Below are positions 43,905 through 52,974 of a stretch of 64,000 nt of DNA, in pieces (positions within the stretch are counted from its first letter, which is position 1; each line of letters starts with the position of its first letter). Source of the DNA: Carideicomes alvinocaridis (lineage in GTDB: Bacteria; Pseudomonadota; Alphaproteobacteria; Rhodobacterales; Rhodobacteraceae); the NCBI GenBank assembly GCA_005473895.2, contig SRJI02000001.1, positions 310,001 to 374,000 on the forward strand. The letters run 5' to 3'. The notes under the pieces are model-generated. The model was given only the letters and a program-made list of their open reading frames with translations. It ran no database searches and was not told the DNA's origin. Both the position numbers and the translations under genes were made by a program.

Positions 43905-45698
43905 TCAGAGGCGCGCCTTGGCCGCCACATAGGTTCCGGGGGCCGGTCCGAGGGGCGGATGAGCCGAATCACCGGGGCTCCGCGCCTCCACCTGCTTGCC
44001 CGACCGGCGCCTCAGCCACGTCTCCCAGAACGGCCACCAGGAGCCTTCGTTGAACTCCGCCACCTTGCGCCAGCCCTCGCCGTCGGCCTTGAGGTCGCCG
44101 TTGGTGTAATGGCCGTATTTCTTCTTGGAGGGCGGGTTCACGATCCCGGCGATATGGCCCGACTCCGACAGCACGAAGGTCTTGTCCCGGGCGCCCATCA
44201 TCTGGACCCCGCGATAGACGTCCTTCCACGCCGCGATATGGTCCGTCTCGCAGGCCACCGACATCAGCGGCACCGTCACCTCCTTCAGCGACACGGTCTC
44301 GCCGAAGACCTCGTAGGTGCCCTGCGACAGCCGGTTCTGCTGGCACAGCTCGCGCAGGTACTGCACGGCCATCCGCCCCGGCAGGTTCGACCCGTCGCCG
44401 TTCCAGTAAAGCAGGTCGAAGGCCGGCGGCGCCTCGCCCATCATGTAGGACCGGATGGCCGGCCCGTAGACCAGGTCGTTGGAGCGCAGGAAGGAAAAGG
44501 TCCGCGCCATGATGTAGCTTTGCAGCACGCCGTCGCGGTTCACCTGTTCCTCGATCGCGTCGACGAAGTCGTTCTGCAGGAAGGGCGTAAACTCTCCGTG
44601 GTCGGCGAAATCCGTCAGCGCGGTGAAGAAGGTGGCGGAGCGGATGGAGGGATCGCCCCGCTTCTTCAGCAGCGCCAGCACGATGGCCAGCGTGGTGCCG
44701 GCGATGCAGTAGCCCACCACGTTGATCTTGGGCACCTCGCAGATCGCCTTGACCTGCTCGATCGCGCTGAGGAACCCCTCCTCGATGTAATCCTCCATCG
44801 AGGTCTCGGCATAGGAGGCGTCGGGGTTGACCCAGGAGACCACGAAGACGGTGTAGCCCTGGTCGCGGATCCAGCGGATCAGCGAATTCTGCTCCTTCAG
44901 GTCGAGGATGTAGAACTTGTTGATCCAGGGCGGGAAGATGACCAGCGGCACCTCGTGCACCTTCTCGGTCGTCGCCTCGTACTGGATCAGCTCCATCATC
45001 CGGTTGCGCCAGACCACCTTGCCCGGCGCCGTGGCGATGTTCTCCCCCAGCCGGAAGGCGCTGTCATCGGCCAGCCGCACGACAAGCTCGCCATTGTTCG
45101 CCTCGAGGTCGGCCACCAGGTTCTCGAGCCCGTCCACAAGGCTCTGGCCGTCGGTCTCCATCGCCCGTTCCAGCGCGTCGGGATTGGTCCCGAGGAAGTT
45201 GGTGGGCGACATCATGTCCACGATCTGGCGGGCAAAGTAGTTGAGCCGCCGGCGCTCCACCGGGTCCATGTCTTCGATCCCGTCGACGGCGTTGGCGATG
45301 GCCTCGGCGTTGATCTGGTATTGCTGCTTGATGAAGTTGAAATAGGGATGGGTCTGCCACAGCGGATTGGCAAAGCGGCGATCCTCGGGCCCCGGATCCT
45401 CGGGCACCGCCAGCTTGCCCTGCGCCAGCGCATGCTGTGCCTCGACGAAATGCTTCACCGATTTCGACCAGTATTCGAGCTGGTGCTCGAGGATGCGCGA
45501 GGGCGTCTGCATCCACTCGGTCCAGTAGGCGGCGGCCGCCTTGGCGAAAACGTCTTGATTCGGCGCCTGCAGCCCGGGATGGGAGGGCTTCCGCTGCGTC
45601 ATTGCACGCAAGAGACGATGAGACAATTCGTCGACTCGCGCCAGATTGGCATTCAGACGCTCCAAATGTTGATCTGACTCACCGTCTTTCGTTGTCAT
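43905..45698 (-). CDS. phaC: Class I poly(3-hydroxyalkanoate) synthase
   Basis: Polymerises 3-hydroxyacyl-CoA to PHA on granules. At 597 residues it has class I length. The N-terminal PhaC_N domain (WTEWMQTPSRILEHQLEYWSKS) leads to the alpha/beta core with the Cys nucleophile in INVVGYCIAGTTLAIVLALL, an Asp in ACETDHIAAWKDVYRG and the His in LSESGHIAGIVNPP. The lipase box is GYCIAG, not the textbook GxCxGG. Start choice is ATG 45698 against GTG 45713: the ATG has GAG at better spacing. It is divergent from phaZ across a short region with a PhaR box. Confidence 0.95.
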   Translation of the reverse strand: MTTKDGESDQHLERLNANLARVDELSHRLLRAMTQRKPSHPGLQAPNQDVFAKAAAAYWTEWMQTPSRILEHQLEYWSKSVKHFVEAQHALAQGKLAVPEDPGPEDRRFANPLWQTHPYFNFIKQQYQINAEAIANAVDGIEDMDPVERRRLNYFARQIVDMMSPTNFLGTNPDALERAMETDGQSLVDGLENLVADLEANNGELVVRLADDSAFRLGENIATAPGKVVWRNRMMELIQYEATTEKVHEVPLVIFPPWINKFYILDLKEQNSLIRWIRDQGYTVFVVSWVNPDASYAETSMEDYIEEGFLSAIEQVKAICEVPKINVVGYCIAGTTLAIVLALLKKRGDPSIRSATFFTALTDFADHGEFTPFLQNDFVDAIEEQVNRDGVLQSYIMARTFSFLRSNDLVYGPAIRSYMMGEAPPAFDLLYWNGDGSNLPGRMAVQYLRELCQQNRLSQGTYEVFGETVSLKEVTVPLMSVACETDHIAAWKDVYRGVQMMGARDKTFVLSESGHIAGIVNPPSKKKYGHYTNGDLKADGEGWRKVAEFNEGSWWPFWETWLRRRSGKQVEARSPGDSAHPPLGPAPGTYVAAKARL

Positions 45699-45722
45699 AT
45701 TAATAATTCTCACATACTCTTT

Positions 45723-45733
45723 CTGCTACGCAG
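45723..45733. promoter_or_regulatory. PhaR box in the phaC/phaZ divergent region
   Basis: CTGCTACGCAG matches the CTGCN3GCAG PhaR consensus known from Paracoccus. It lies 25 bp before the phaC start and downstream of a weak plus-strand promoter-like pair (TTGTCA at 45692, TACTCT at 45715, 17-nt spacing), where it would cover the phaZ transcription start. Confidence 0.7.
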
Positions 45734-45857
45734 CATTTTCGCGCGCTGCATCCGGCCGCCCGATCCGCAAGGCAAGGCGGCAAGGTTCCGTCGCGGTCCG
45801 GCAGGGATCGGACCCGGCCCCGTCGCCGGTTGCGCGACCGGCAGGAAAGGAAAGCCC

Positions 45858-47132
45858 ATGCGCTTCATGGCAACCTATGACCTCATGGAGACCGTCCGAA
45901 ACACCAACCAGTGGCTCGGAGCGACTGCCAAGACAATGGCAGCCTATCCGATTTTCGCGATGGCTCCAAACCCTGCCTTCCACCTCATGAGCGCCTGGGG
46001 CGAAGTGACGGAACGCTCGTTCGAGCGCATGGTGACCAAGCCCGCCTGGGGCATCGACGCGGTGACCTGCGAGGATGGCAAGGACCGCATCGTGAATGTC
46101 GAGACGGTGCTGGAAGGGGATTTCGGCAACCTCATCCATTTCGAGGTCTCGGGACGCAAGCCCATGCCGCGCAAGGTGCTGCTGGTCGCCCCGATGTCCG
46201 GCCACTACGCCACCCTCCTCCGCTCGACGGTCAAGTCGCTGATTCCCGATTGCGAGGTCTATATCACCGACTGGCACAATGCGCGTGACATTCCCGTGTC
46301 GGCCGGCAAGTTCGACGTCGAGGATTACACCCTCTACGTGGTCGACTACATGCGCCATCTGGGCCCCGACACGCACGTGATCGCGGTCTGCCAGCCGGCG
46401 CCGCTGGTGCTGGCCGCCACCGCGTATCTCGCCGAGGAGGACCCGGACGCCCAGCCCCGGTCGCTGACCCTGATCGGCGGGCCGATCGACCCCGACGCCA
46501 CCCCCACCGAAGTCACCGATTTCGGCCGCCGGGTGACCATGGGCCAGCTGGAACATTCGATGATCCAGCGCGTCGGCTTCAAGTACAAGGGCGTGGGCCG
46601 CGCGGTCTATCCCGGGCTGCTGCAGCTGACCTCCTTCATCTCAATGAACGCCGAGACCCATGGCCGCGCCTTCACCGACCAGATCATTCGCGCCGCGCGC
46701 GGCGAGGCGTATGAGCACGACAAGCACAACAAGTTCTACGACGAATATCTCGCCGTGATGGACATGACGGCCGAGTTCTACCTGTCCACGGTGGAGCGGA
46801 TCTTCAAGAACCGCGAAGTGGCGCAGAACCGCTTCGAAGTGGCCGGCAAGCAGGTGGACATGGGCAAGATCACCACCGTGGCGGTCAAGGTCGTGGAAGG
46901 CGAGAACGACGACATTTCCGCGCCCGGCCAATGCCTTGCCGCGCTCGAGCTGTGCTCCGGCCTGCCGGACGAGAAAAAGGCCGCGCACCTGGAGCCGGGG
47001 GCCGGCCATTACGGCATCTTCGCCGGGCGCTCCTGGCGCGACAATATCCGGCCCCTGGTGCTGAACTTCATCGACGCGAATTCCGGCGATCCCAAGCCGC
47101 GCCGCCGCAAGGCACCCGTGGCGGCGGAATAG
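45858..47132 (+). CDS. phaZ: Intracellular polyhydroxyalkanoate depolymerase
   Basis: A 424-residue granule-mobilising depolymerase. The sequence shows VLLVAPMSGHYATLLRSTVKSLIPDCEVYITDWHNARDIP, the nucleophile region THVIAVCQPAPLVLAATAYL with a catalytic Cys as in PhaZ1-type enzymes, VVEGENDDISAPGQCLAALELC with the Asp, and EPGAGHYGIFAGRSW with the His. It is divergent from phaC, with a PhaR box between. The start at 45858 is followed by a second ATG at 45867 that could also serve. Confidence 0.95.
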   Translation: MRFMATYDLMETVRNTNQWLGATAKTMAAYPIFAMAPNPAFHLMSAWGEVTERSFERMVTKPAWGIDAVTCEDGKDRIVNVETVLEGDFGNLIHFEVSGRKPMPRKVLLVAPMSGHYATLLRSTVKSLIPDCEVYITDWHNARDIPVSAGKFDVEDYTLYVVDYMRHLGPDTHVIAVCQPAPLVLAATAYLAEEDPDAQPRSLTLIGGPIDPDATPTEVTDFGRRVTMGQLEHSMIQRVGFKYKGVGRAVYPGLLQLTSFISMNAETHGRAFTDQIIRAARGEAYEHDKHNKFYDEYLAVMDMTAEFYLSTVERIFKNREVAQNRFEVAGKQVDMGKITTVAVKVVEGENDDISAPGQCLAALELCSGLPDEKKAAHLEPGAGHYGIFAGRSWRDNIRPLVLNFIDANSGDPKPRRRKAPVAAE

Positions 47133-47139
47133 CCGGGCG

Positions 47140-47601
47140 ATGGGACGCACCTTCGATCCCGAAGAGGTGCTGCGCCTGCCGCTGATGGCCTTTCTAGCCA
47201 CGATCGCCCCGGATGGCGGGCCGCGCAACGCGCCGGTCTGGTACTTGTGGGAAGATGGCGCGCTGTGGATGCTGGGCAACGCCTCCGGCTCCTCCGTCCG
47301 GCGGCTGGAGCGAGATCCGCGCTGCGCCGTCGAGATCGTGCATTACGACAATGCCGGCGGCATCCTGGCCCATCTCGGCCTGCGGGGCACGGCCGAGATC
47401 CGGGCAATGGATCCCGCCCTGTTCCGCCGGCTTCTGGCCAAGTATCTCGGCCCCGACCCCGCGGACTGGGCGCCCTGGTTCATCGACAATATCGCCCGGA
47501 TCGACGACCCCGCGGGCCGGCTGATCCGGCTGGTGCCCGACAGCACCTTCACCAACAACGTGTCCTATTTCCGCACCGGCCCCGACCTCGCCTGGCCCTG
47601 A
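47140..47601 (+). CDS. Pyridoxamine 5'-phosphate oxidase-like FMN-binding protein
   Basis: A 153-residue split-barrel flavin-binding-fold protein. The beginning LPLMAFLATIAPDGGPRNAPVWYLWEDGALWMLGNASGSSVRRLERDPRCAVEIV is the usual PPOX-family pattern, and TFTNNVSYFRTGPDLAW closes it. The family includes F420- or FMN-dependent reductases and haem-binding proteins, so the function is not assigned. It begins 7 bp after phaZ, so it is probably co-transcribed with it. Confidence 0.83.
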   Translation: MGRTFDPEEVLRLPLMAFLATIAPDGGPRNAPVWYLWEDGALWMLGNASGSSVRRLERDPRCAVEIVHYDNAGGILAHLGLRGTAEIRAMDPALFRRLLAKYLGPDPADWAPWFIDNIARIDDPAGRLIRLVPDSTFTNNVSYFRTGPDLAWP

Positions 47602-47612
47602 CCGGCGCAGCC

Positions 47613-47861
47613 TCAGCGCCGCCCCCGCCCGGTCAGCCAGCGCCACAGCGGCACCACGTCGAGCGAGGCGACCAGCACGCCCAGCGGCAACATCCAGAAG
47701 CCGAGCACCGGCAGGAATCCCAGCACGCCACCGCAGATCAGCAGCAGGCCCAGCACCAGCCGCAGGCCCGGCGGCACGTTGCGGCGGGTCCAGATCAGCA
47801 CCTTCCGGTTCCAGCGCCGGATCCGTTCATATCCCTTGCCCCGGCGAATGGGCTCCCTCAT
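47613..47861 (-). CDS. Small hypothetical membrane protein
   Basis: An 82-residue protein with an Arg/Lys-rich N-terminus (MREPIRRGKGYERIRRWNRK). Two hydrophobic helices follow (LRLVLGLLLICGGVLGFLPVLGFWML and PLGVLVASLDVVPLW), then a basic tail. The ATG at 47861 has GGCGGAG 6 nt upstream. It is 13 bp downstream of the oxidoreductase gene on the same strand. No family name is certain. Confidence 0.75.
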   Translation of the reverse strand: MREPIRRGKGYERIRRWNRKVLIWTRRNVPPGLRLVLGLLLICGGVLGFLPVLGFWMLPLGVLVASLDVVPLWRWLTGRGRR

Positions 47862-47874
47862 CGCGGCTCCGCCC

Positions 47875-48843
47875 TCATGACGCTTTCGCGAAGACCGCGT
47901 CGAGCATGGCCTGCGTCCCGCGGCTGAATTCCAACGGGCAGGAAAAATCCGCGCCGTCCAGCAGGCTCGCATTGAAGGCCTCCACCTGCGCCACGTAGTG
48001 ATCGACCGCCGGAAACCGCTCCGTCACCACCTCCATGCCGGGTCGATGCCATTCCACCCGCGCCTCGCCGAAGACGCGGGCATTGAACGGCACCGGCAGG
48101 CGAACCATGCCCTCCGTCCCGTGAAAGCTCATCTCCTGCCGCGGCGCCATGCGCATGGAGTTGATGGCCGAGAACCGGAAGGAGGGAAAGCGCGCCGCGA
48201 CCTGCACCCAGACATCGACGCCGTTCTCCATGCGGATATCGACATGGGTGATCTCCTCCGGCTCCTCGCCCGTGACGTAGCGGGCGCCACCATAGGGATA
48301 GACGCCGATGTCACGGATCGCGCCGCCGCCGGCCTCCGCCCGGTTGCGGATGTTGTCGAGGTCGGTGTTCATGTAGGAAAAGACCCCGTCGACCTGCACC
48401 AGCTCGCCGATGGCGCCGTCGCGGACCAGCTGCCTGGCCCGTTGCCATTGCGGGTGATGGACGATCATGTAGGCCTCGGCCACCAGCAGGCCGGTACGAT
48501 CGCGCTCTGCGACGATCGGGGCGAACTCTTCCGCCCGCAGTGCCAGGGGCTTCTCGCAAAGCACGTGCTTGCCCGCCGCCATCGCCCTGGTGGTCCATTC
48601 CACGTGCAGGTGGTTGGGCAGCGGGATGTAGACCGCGTCGATCTCCGGATCCGCCAGCAGGGCGTCGTAATCCTCGTGCACGCGCAGATCCGGCACCATC
48701 TCGGTGAACGCCGCGGCCTTCCGGGCCGAGGCCGTCGCGAGCGCGGCGAGACGCCCGCGGCGGCCAAGATGGATCGCGGGCGCCATATGCCCCCGGGCGA
48801 AATTGGAGGCCCCGAGGATGCCCCAGCGAATGTGATCGGTCAT
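47875..48843 (-). CDS. Gfo/Idh/MocA-family NAD(P)-dependent oxidoreductase
   Basis: A 322-residue dehydrogenase. The N-terminal Rossmann fold is IRWGILGASNFARGHMAPAIHL. The signature AVYIPLPNHLHVEWTTRAMAAGKHVLCEKPLAL contains the catalytic-domain EKP motif. The C-terminal beta domain has GGGAIRDIGVYPYGGARYVTG. The family oxidises or reduces sugars, inositols and related polyols; the substrate is unknown. It is followed by a small membrane-protein gene in the same direction. Confidence 0.92.
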   Translation of the reverse strand: MTDHIRWGILGASNFARGHMAPAIHLGRRGRLAALATASARKAAAFTEMVPDLRVHEDYDALLADPEIDAVYIPLPNHLHVEWTTRAMAAGKHVLCEKPLALRAEEFAPIVAERDRTGLLVAEAYMIVHHPQWQRARQLVRDGAIGELVQVDGVFSYMNTDLDNIRNRAEAGGGAIRDIGVYPYGGARYVTGEEPEEITHVDIRMENGVDVWVQVAARFPSFRFSAINSMRMAPRQEMSFHGTEGMVRLPVPFNARVFGEARVEWHRPGMEVVTERFPAVDHYVAQVEAFNASLLDGADFSCPLEFSRGTQAMLDAVFAKAS

Positions 48844-48936
48844 GAAACCTCCGCCCCTGTGCTTGCGGCGCCGAGGCTATCGCGTATCGCCGGGGCGATC
48901 CAAGGGCCCGGATCCGGGGTGGCGGCGCGCCCTCGC

Positions 48937-49833
48937 TCAGGCGTCGACCGACATGCCCCGTTCTTCCGCCAGTTCGCGCATCCGGCTCTGGAGTTTTTCG
49001 AAGGCGCGCACCTCGATCTGGCGAATACGCTCGCGGCTCACGTCGTACTGGCCCGAGAGTTCCTCCAGCGTCACCGCCTGGTCGGCCAGCCGCCGCTGGG
49101 TCAGGATATCCTTCTCACGGTCGTTCAGCACGTCCATCGCCTCGGCCAGCATGGCGCGGCGCGAATCCAGCTCGTCCTTGGCCTCGTAATCCTCGGCCTG
49201 GTTCGCCTCCTCGTCCTCCAGCCAGTCCTGCCACTGCATGGTGCCTTCGCCCTCCTGCCCCACGGTGGCATTGAGCGACGCATCCCCGCCCGACAGGCGG
49301 CGGTTCATGGAAATCACCTCGTCCTCGGTGACGCCGAGGTCATGGGCGATCTGCTTGACGTTCTCGGGGCGCAGGTCGCCCTCCTCCAGCGCGCCGATCC
49401 GGGCCTTGGCCTTGCGCAGGTTGAAGAACAGCTTCTTCTGGGCCGAGGTGGTGCCCAGCTTGACCAGCGACCAGGAGCGCAGGATGTATTCCTGGATCGA
49501 GGCGCGGATCCACCACATCGCGTAGGTGGCCAGCCGGAACCCCTTCTCGGGGTCGAAGCGCTTGACCGCCTGCATGAGGCCCACATTCGCCTCCGAGATC
49601 ACCTCGGCCTGCGGCAGCCCGTAGCCGCGATAGCCCATGGCGATCTTGGCCGCGAGCCGCAGGTGCGACGTGACAAGCTGGTGCGCGGCCTGGGTGTCCT
49701 GGTCCTCGACCCAGCGCTTGGCCAGCATGTATTCCTGTTCAGGCTCCAGCAGCGGAAACTTCCGGATCTCCTGAAGATAGCGGCTCAACCCGCCTTCCGG
49801 CGATGGCGCCGGCAGATTTGCGTAATTGCTCAT
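48937..49833 (-). CDS. rpoH: RNA polymerase sigma-32 factor RpoH
   Basis: A 298-residue heat-shock sigma factor. Region 1.2/2 is LSRYLQEIRKFPLLEPEQEYMLAKRW. Region 2.3-2.4 is YGLPQAEVISEANVGLMQAVKRFDPEKGFRLATYAMWWIRASIQEYILRSWSLVK. The RpoH box is GTTSAQKKLFFNLRKAKARI. Region 4.2 is LEELSGQYDVSRERIRQIEVRAFEKLQSRM. Alphaproteobacteria often carry more than one rpoH; this resembles the main RpoH1 type. The ribosome site GGGGAGG lies 7 nt upstream of the ATG. Confidence 0.97.
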   Translation of the reverse strand: MSNYANLPAPSPEGGLSRYLQEIRKFPLLEPEQEYMLAKRWVEDQDTQAAHQLVTSHLRLAAKIAMGYRGYGLPQAEVISEANVGLMQAVKRFDPEKGFRLATYAMWWIRASIQEYILRSWSLVKLGTTSAQKKLFFNLRKAKARIGALEEGDLRPENVKQIAHDLGVTEDEVISMNRRLSGGDASLNATVGQEGEGTMQWQDWLEDEEANQAEDYEAKDELDSRRAMLAEAMDVLNDREKDILTQRRLADQAVTLEELSGQYDVSRERIRQIEVRAFEKLQSRMRELAEERGMSVDA

Positions 49834-50134
49834 GTCCGTCCCTCCCCAATGTATAAGGGCTTAACATCCATTTAGGCAGGCGCTGCCGGCGATTCAACCG
49901 ACCTAGCTCAAAAACCTTACCACAAGATGACCGAGTGGCCCGGCCCTCTCCCGCAACATCTCGGCGATGTGAGCGGTAACGGGGCCGCGTCCCGGTCTGG
50001 CGTCGGTCGAACCGGAAAGCGCCGCACCTTCCAAACGATTCTGCATAGCTGACATGGATTCTTGGTGAATTCCCATGCGGCTTTCGTGGATCTAAACCCG
50101 CCCTCGATGGAAATGTTTCAAACAGGAGCACCCG
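49834..50134. other. Divergent rpoH/DUF4386 intergenic region
   Basis: 301 bp. On the minus strand TTGAAT (49897-49892), a 17-nt spacer and TAAATG (49874-49869) make a possible rpoH promoter with a leader of about 30 nt; the -10 match is weak. The DUF4386 gene on the plus strand has a GGAG ribosome site. Nothing else is recognisable. Confidence 0.4.
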
Positions 50135-50800
50135 ATGGGGATCACAAGCGAGAGAGTGCCGGTATCGACCGGCGAGATGCGCCTCACGGGCGCGGCCTAT
50201 GTCGGGGTCATCCTGCTGGGCCTGACCGCGGAACTGGTGCTGCGCGCGGCCTTCAACGAGCTCGGCGATGCGCAATTGCCCGAGGCCCTCGCCGGCCTGC
50301 GCCTGGCCAGCCTTGCCGATGCCGGGATGATCATGCTCGACCTCTGGCTCGCTTTGGCCTTCTGGCGCATGCTCGCCCCCTTCGGCCGGGCCACCGCCCA
50401 GGCCGCGACCCTGTTGCGGCTGACACAGGCGGCCATCATCGCGGGCGCCCTGCTCTTCCAACTCGCGGCGCTGGAAGTGGCGGAGACCGCGCCGCAACTG
50501 GCCCGGCATTTCATGGCCACCCATGCCGCCGGCTACGATCTGGGGCTGCTGTTTTTCGGCGCCAACGCGCTCCTGATGGCGCGGTTGCTCTGCCTGTCGG
50601 GGCTGGCCCCGCGCTGGCTCTCGGCGCTGATCGGGGTCAGCGGCCTCGTCTACCTCGCCGGCAGCCTCACCCGTTTCGCCGCGCCGGAATGGCACGCCGC
50701 GATGCAGCCTGCCTATGCGCTGCCCGTCCTCGCCGAGACGGCGCTCGCCCTGCGCCTGCTGCTGGGCCCGCGCCCCGGTCCGGCCCGCGCGCCGGTCTGA
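50135..50800 (+). CDS. DUF4386-type integral membrane protein
   Basis: A 221-residue membrane protein with six or seven hydrophobic helices: AAYVGVILLGLTAELVLRAAF, DAGMIMLDLWLALAFWRMLAPF, LLRLTQAAIIAGALLFQLAAL, YDLGLLFFGANALLMARLL, WLSALIGVSGLVYLAGSLTRF and PAYALPVLAETALALRLL. The FGANALLMARLLCLSGLAPRWLSALIGVSGLVYLAGS block is typical of DUF4386. The function is unknown. GGAG lies 10 nt upstream of the ATG. Confidence 0.82.
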   Translation: MGITSERVPVSTGEMRLTGAAYVGVILLGLTAELVLRAAFNELGDAQLPEALAGLRLASLADAGMIMLDLWLALAFWRMLAPFGRATAQAATLLRLTQAAIIAGALLFQLAALEVAETAPQLARHFMATHAAGYDLGLLFFGANALLMARLLCLSGLAPRWLSALIGVSGLVYLAGSLTRFAAPEWHAAMQPAYALPVLAETALALRLLLGPRPGPARAPV

Positions 50801-50812
50801 CCGCCCGCCCGC

Positions 50813-50846
50813 GCTTCTTCTGACCATAAATATCCCCGCCGGAGGC
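50813..50846 (-). repeat. Intergenic repeat element, copy D
   Basis: Minus-strand reading is GCCTCCGGCG-GGGATATTTATGG-TCAGAAGAAGC, identical in these segments to copy A. It begins 49 bp after the rluD stop on the same strand, in the convergent gap with the DUF4386 gene. Confidence 0.8.
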
Positions 50847-50894
50847 TCCCGCACTCGCCGCCCTTGCAGCGCCGGGCCTGCCGGGCGCCCGGTC

Positions 50895-51926
50895 TCAGCC
50901 CGTGCCGCGAAGGGCCGCCACCAGCGCCGCCATGTCCGGGGGCAGCGGCGAGTCGAAGCTCAGCCGCCGCCCGTCCGCCGGGTGGTCGAAGCCCAGCCGC
51001 GCCGCGTGCAGCGCCTGGCGGGGAAAGCGCGCCGCCAGCGCCGCCGCCTCCGCCCCGAGCGATTTCTCCGACACCTTGCGGCGGCCGCCATAGACCGGGT
51101 CGCCCAGCAGGGCGTGACCCACATGGGCCATGTGGACGCGGATCTGGTGGGTGCGCCCGGTCTCCAGCCGGCATTCCACCATCGCGGCCGAGGGCGGCTG
51201 ACCAAAGCTCTCCACCACCTGCAGCCGGGTCACGGCGCGCTTGCCGGTCTCGAAATAGACCGCCTGACGCTGCCGGTCGGTGCGGTGCCGGGCAAGATGG
51301 GTGGTCACCTTGACCACGCCGCCGGGCTCCATGCTCACGCCGCGGGTGCTCTGCAGGCGCGGATCGCCCACCTCCGGCACGCCGTGACAGATCGCGCGGT
51401 AAAGCCGATCGACGCTGTGCGCCTCGAACTGGGCGGCCAGGGCATGATGCGCGCGGTCGGTCTTGGCCACCACCAGCAGGCCGCTCGTCTCCTTGTCGAT
51501 GCGGTGGACGATGCCGGGCCGTTTCAGGCCGCCCACCCCCGACAGGCTGTCGCCGCAATGGGCCAGCAGCGCGTTCACCAGCGTGCCCGACGGCGTGCCG
51601 GGCGCCGGATGGACCACCATGCCGGCGGGCTTATCGACGACGATCAACTCGTCATCCTCGTGCACTACCTCGAGCGGGATGGGCTCGGGGCGGATATGGC
51701 TTTCCTCCGCGGCCTCGACCGTAATCTCCACCGCCTGTCCCTCGGCCACCTTGGCCTTGGGATCGGTCGCGTGCACCCCGTCCAGCCGCACCGCGCCCTC
51801 GGCGATCAGCCGGGCCAGGCGGGTGCGCGACAGGGCCGCCTCCTCTGGCACATCGCGGGAAAGCGCCTTATCAAGACGCGCGGGCGGCTCGGGCCCGATG
51901 ATGAAGGAGACAAGGCGCGTGGACAT
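50895..51926 (-). CDS. rluD: 23S rRNA pseudouridine synthase RluD family
   Basis: A 343-residue pseudouridine synthase for 23S rRNA helix 69. An N-terminal S4 domain (RLDKALSRDVPEEAALSRTRLARLIAEGAVRLDG) precedes the catalytic domain with VVDKPAGMVVHPAPGTPSGTLVNALL, the catalytic Asp in RPGIVHRIDKETSGLLVVAK and the RTHQIRVHMAHVGHALLGDPVYGG motif. The ATG at 51926 gives the normal family start. The 5' end overlaps the start of the divergent DUF6476 gene. Confidence 0.96.
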   Translation of the reverse strand: MSTRLVSFIIGPEPPARLDKALSRDVPEEAALSRTRLARLIAEGAVRLDGVHATDPKAKVAEGQAVEITVEAAEESHIRPEPIPLEVVHEDDELIVVDKPAGMVVHPAPGTPSGTLVNALLAHCGDSLSGVGGLKRPGIVHRIDKETSGLLVVAKTDRAHHALAAQFEAHSVDRLYRAICHGVPEVGDPRLQSTRGVSMEPGGVVKVTTHLARHRTDRQRQAVYFETGKRAVTRLQVVESFGQPPSAAMVECRLETGRTHQIRVHMAHVGHALLGDPVYGGRRKVSEKSLGAEAAALAARFPRQALHAARLGFDHPADGRRLSFDSPLPPDMAALVAALRGTG

Positions 51927-52230
51927 GCAGGACCAGCCGGAAAACGGGGCCGAACCGGCCAACATCCGCTTCCTGCGGCGGCTGGTGACGGTGCTGACGG
52001 CGGTGATGATCGCCGGGCTTCTAGCGATCTTCGCACTGCTTGTCATCCGTTTCTCCTCTGCCCCCGACCTGCCGCTGCCCGACAGCATCGCGCTGCCCGA
52101 CGGGACCGAGGCCACGGCCTTTACCCAGGGCCGCGACTGGTACGCCGTGGTGACAGCCGACGACCGTATCCTGATCTACGACCGGGCCACCGGTTCGCTG
52201 AGGCAGGAGCTGCAGGTCACCCCCGACTGA
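51919..52230 (+). CDS. DUF6476 family single-pass membrane protein
   Basis: A 103-residue protein with a short cytoplasmic N-terminus, one membrane helix (VTVLTAVMIAGLLAIFALLVI) and a soluble C-terminal part (LPDGTEATAFTQGRDWYAVVTADDRILIYDRATGSLRQELQV) resembling one blade-like beta repeat. Its usual neighbour in Rhodobacterales is rluD, as here. The GTG at 51919 is preferred because AAGGAGA ends 9 nt upstream; an ATG at 51925 is the alternative. Either way the start overlaps the rluD start head-to-head. Confidence 0.85.
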   Translation: MDMQDQPENGAEPANIRFLRRLVTVLTAVMIAGLLAIFALLVIRFSSAPDLPLPDSIALPDGTEATAFTQGRDWYAVVTADDRILIYDRATGSLRQELQVTPD

Positions 52231-52504
52231 GCATGCCCGGGGCCGCCGCCCGCCTATCCTACCCGCGCAGGGCGAGATTAGGTTCCGGTGATGGCCCCGA
52301 CGCCGCTGGCACTTTGTGCATACGGCGCGGCGCGGCGTCCGTACCCTATGCGCGACCGGCGCAGGTCGGTCACCGCGGCACGCCTTTTCTGATCCACGAC
52401 CGGACCACCGGCGCGCCGAACCGCTGAACCGCCGACCAAGATTGCCCAAGATTGCCCGGGGCCCCGGCCAGGCCTATCCTGAGCGTGCAACGCAGGAGGC
52501 ACGG

Positions 52505-52885
52505 ATGACGGCCCGGAAATGGACCCTGGCCCTGCTGGCGCTCTGGGCCTTGTGCATCGCCGCGTCGGTGGCGGTTCCGTGGCTGACCCCGGCGCGGGGA
52601 GATGGCCTGACGCGGGGCCTCAACATCGTGATGACCTTCCTCGCCTGGCAGGCGGCGGCGGGGCTCGTGGCGATTGCGGTCTGGATCACCGGCCGCCGGG
52701 TGGCGGCGACCTGGCTGAGATGGCTCGCGCGCCTGCCGCTTCTGCTGGCAATCCTGCTGGTGCTGGGCTTGGCGGGCCTGCTGCTCTGGGTCAATCTCGG
52801 CCATCCCGGGCGGCCCGAAACGCCGCCGGCCTCCGCGCCCGCAGTCCCGACGCAACCACGCCCGCCGGTCCCCGCCGAAGAATGA
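52505..52885 (+). CDS. Hypothetical membrane protein
   Basis: A 126-residue protein with three hydrophobic helices (WTLALLALWALCIAASVAVPWL, FLAWQAAAGLVAIAVWITG, LPLLLAILLVLGLAGLLLWV) and a Pro/Ala-rich periplasmic or cytoplasmic tail (RPETPPASAPAVPTQPRPPV). A strong AGGAGG ribosome site precedes the ATG. I do not recognise the family. Confidence 0.75.
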   Translation: MTARKWTLALLALWALCIAASVAVPWLTPARGDGLTRGLNIVMTFLAWQAAAGLVAIAVWITGRRVAATWLRWLARLPLLLAILLVLGLAGLLLWVNLGHPGRPETPPASAPAVPTQPRPPVPAEE

Positions 52886-52974
52886 GCGGGCACGCCTTCC
52901 GATGCCCGGTCCGGACGGCATAACAAGGGTCCCGCACTGTCCGTCGGGAGGTATCGGGAATGTCGGTCTGGGGA

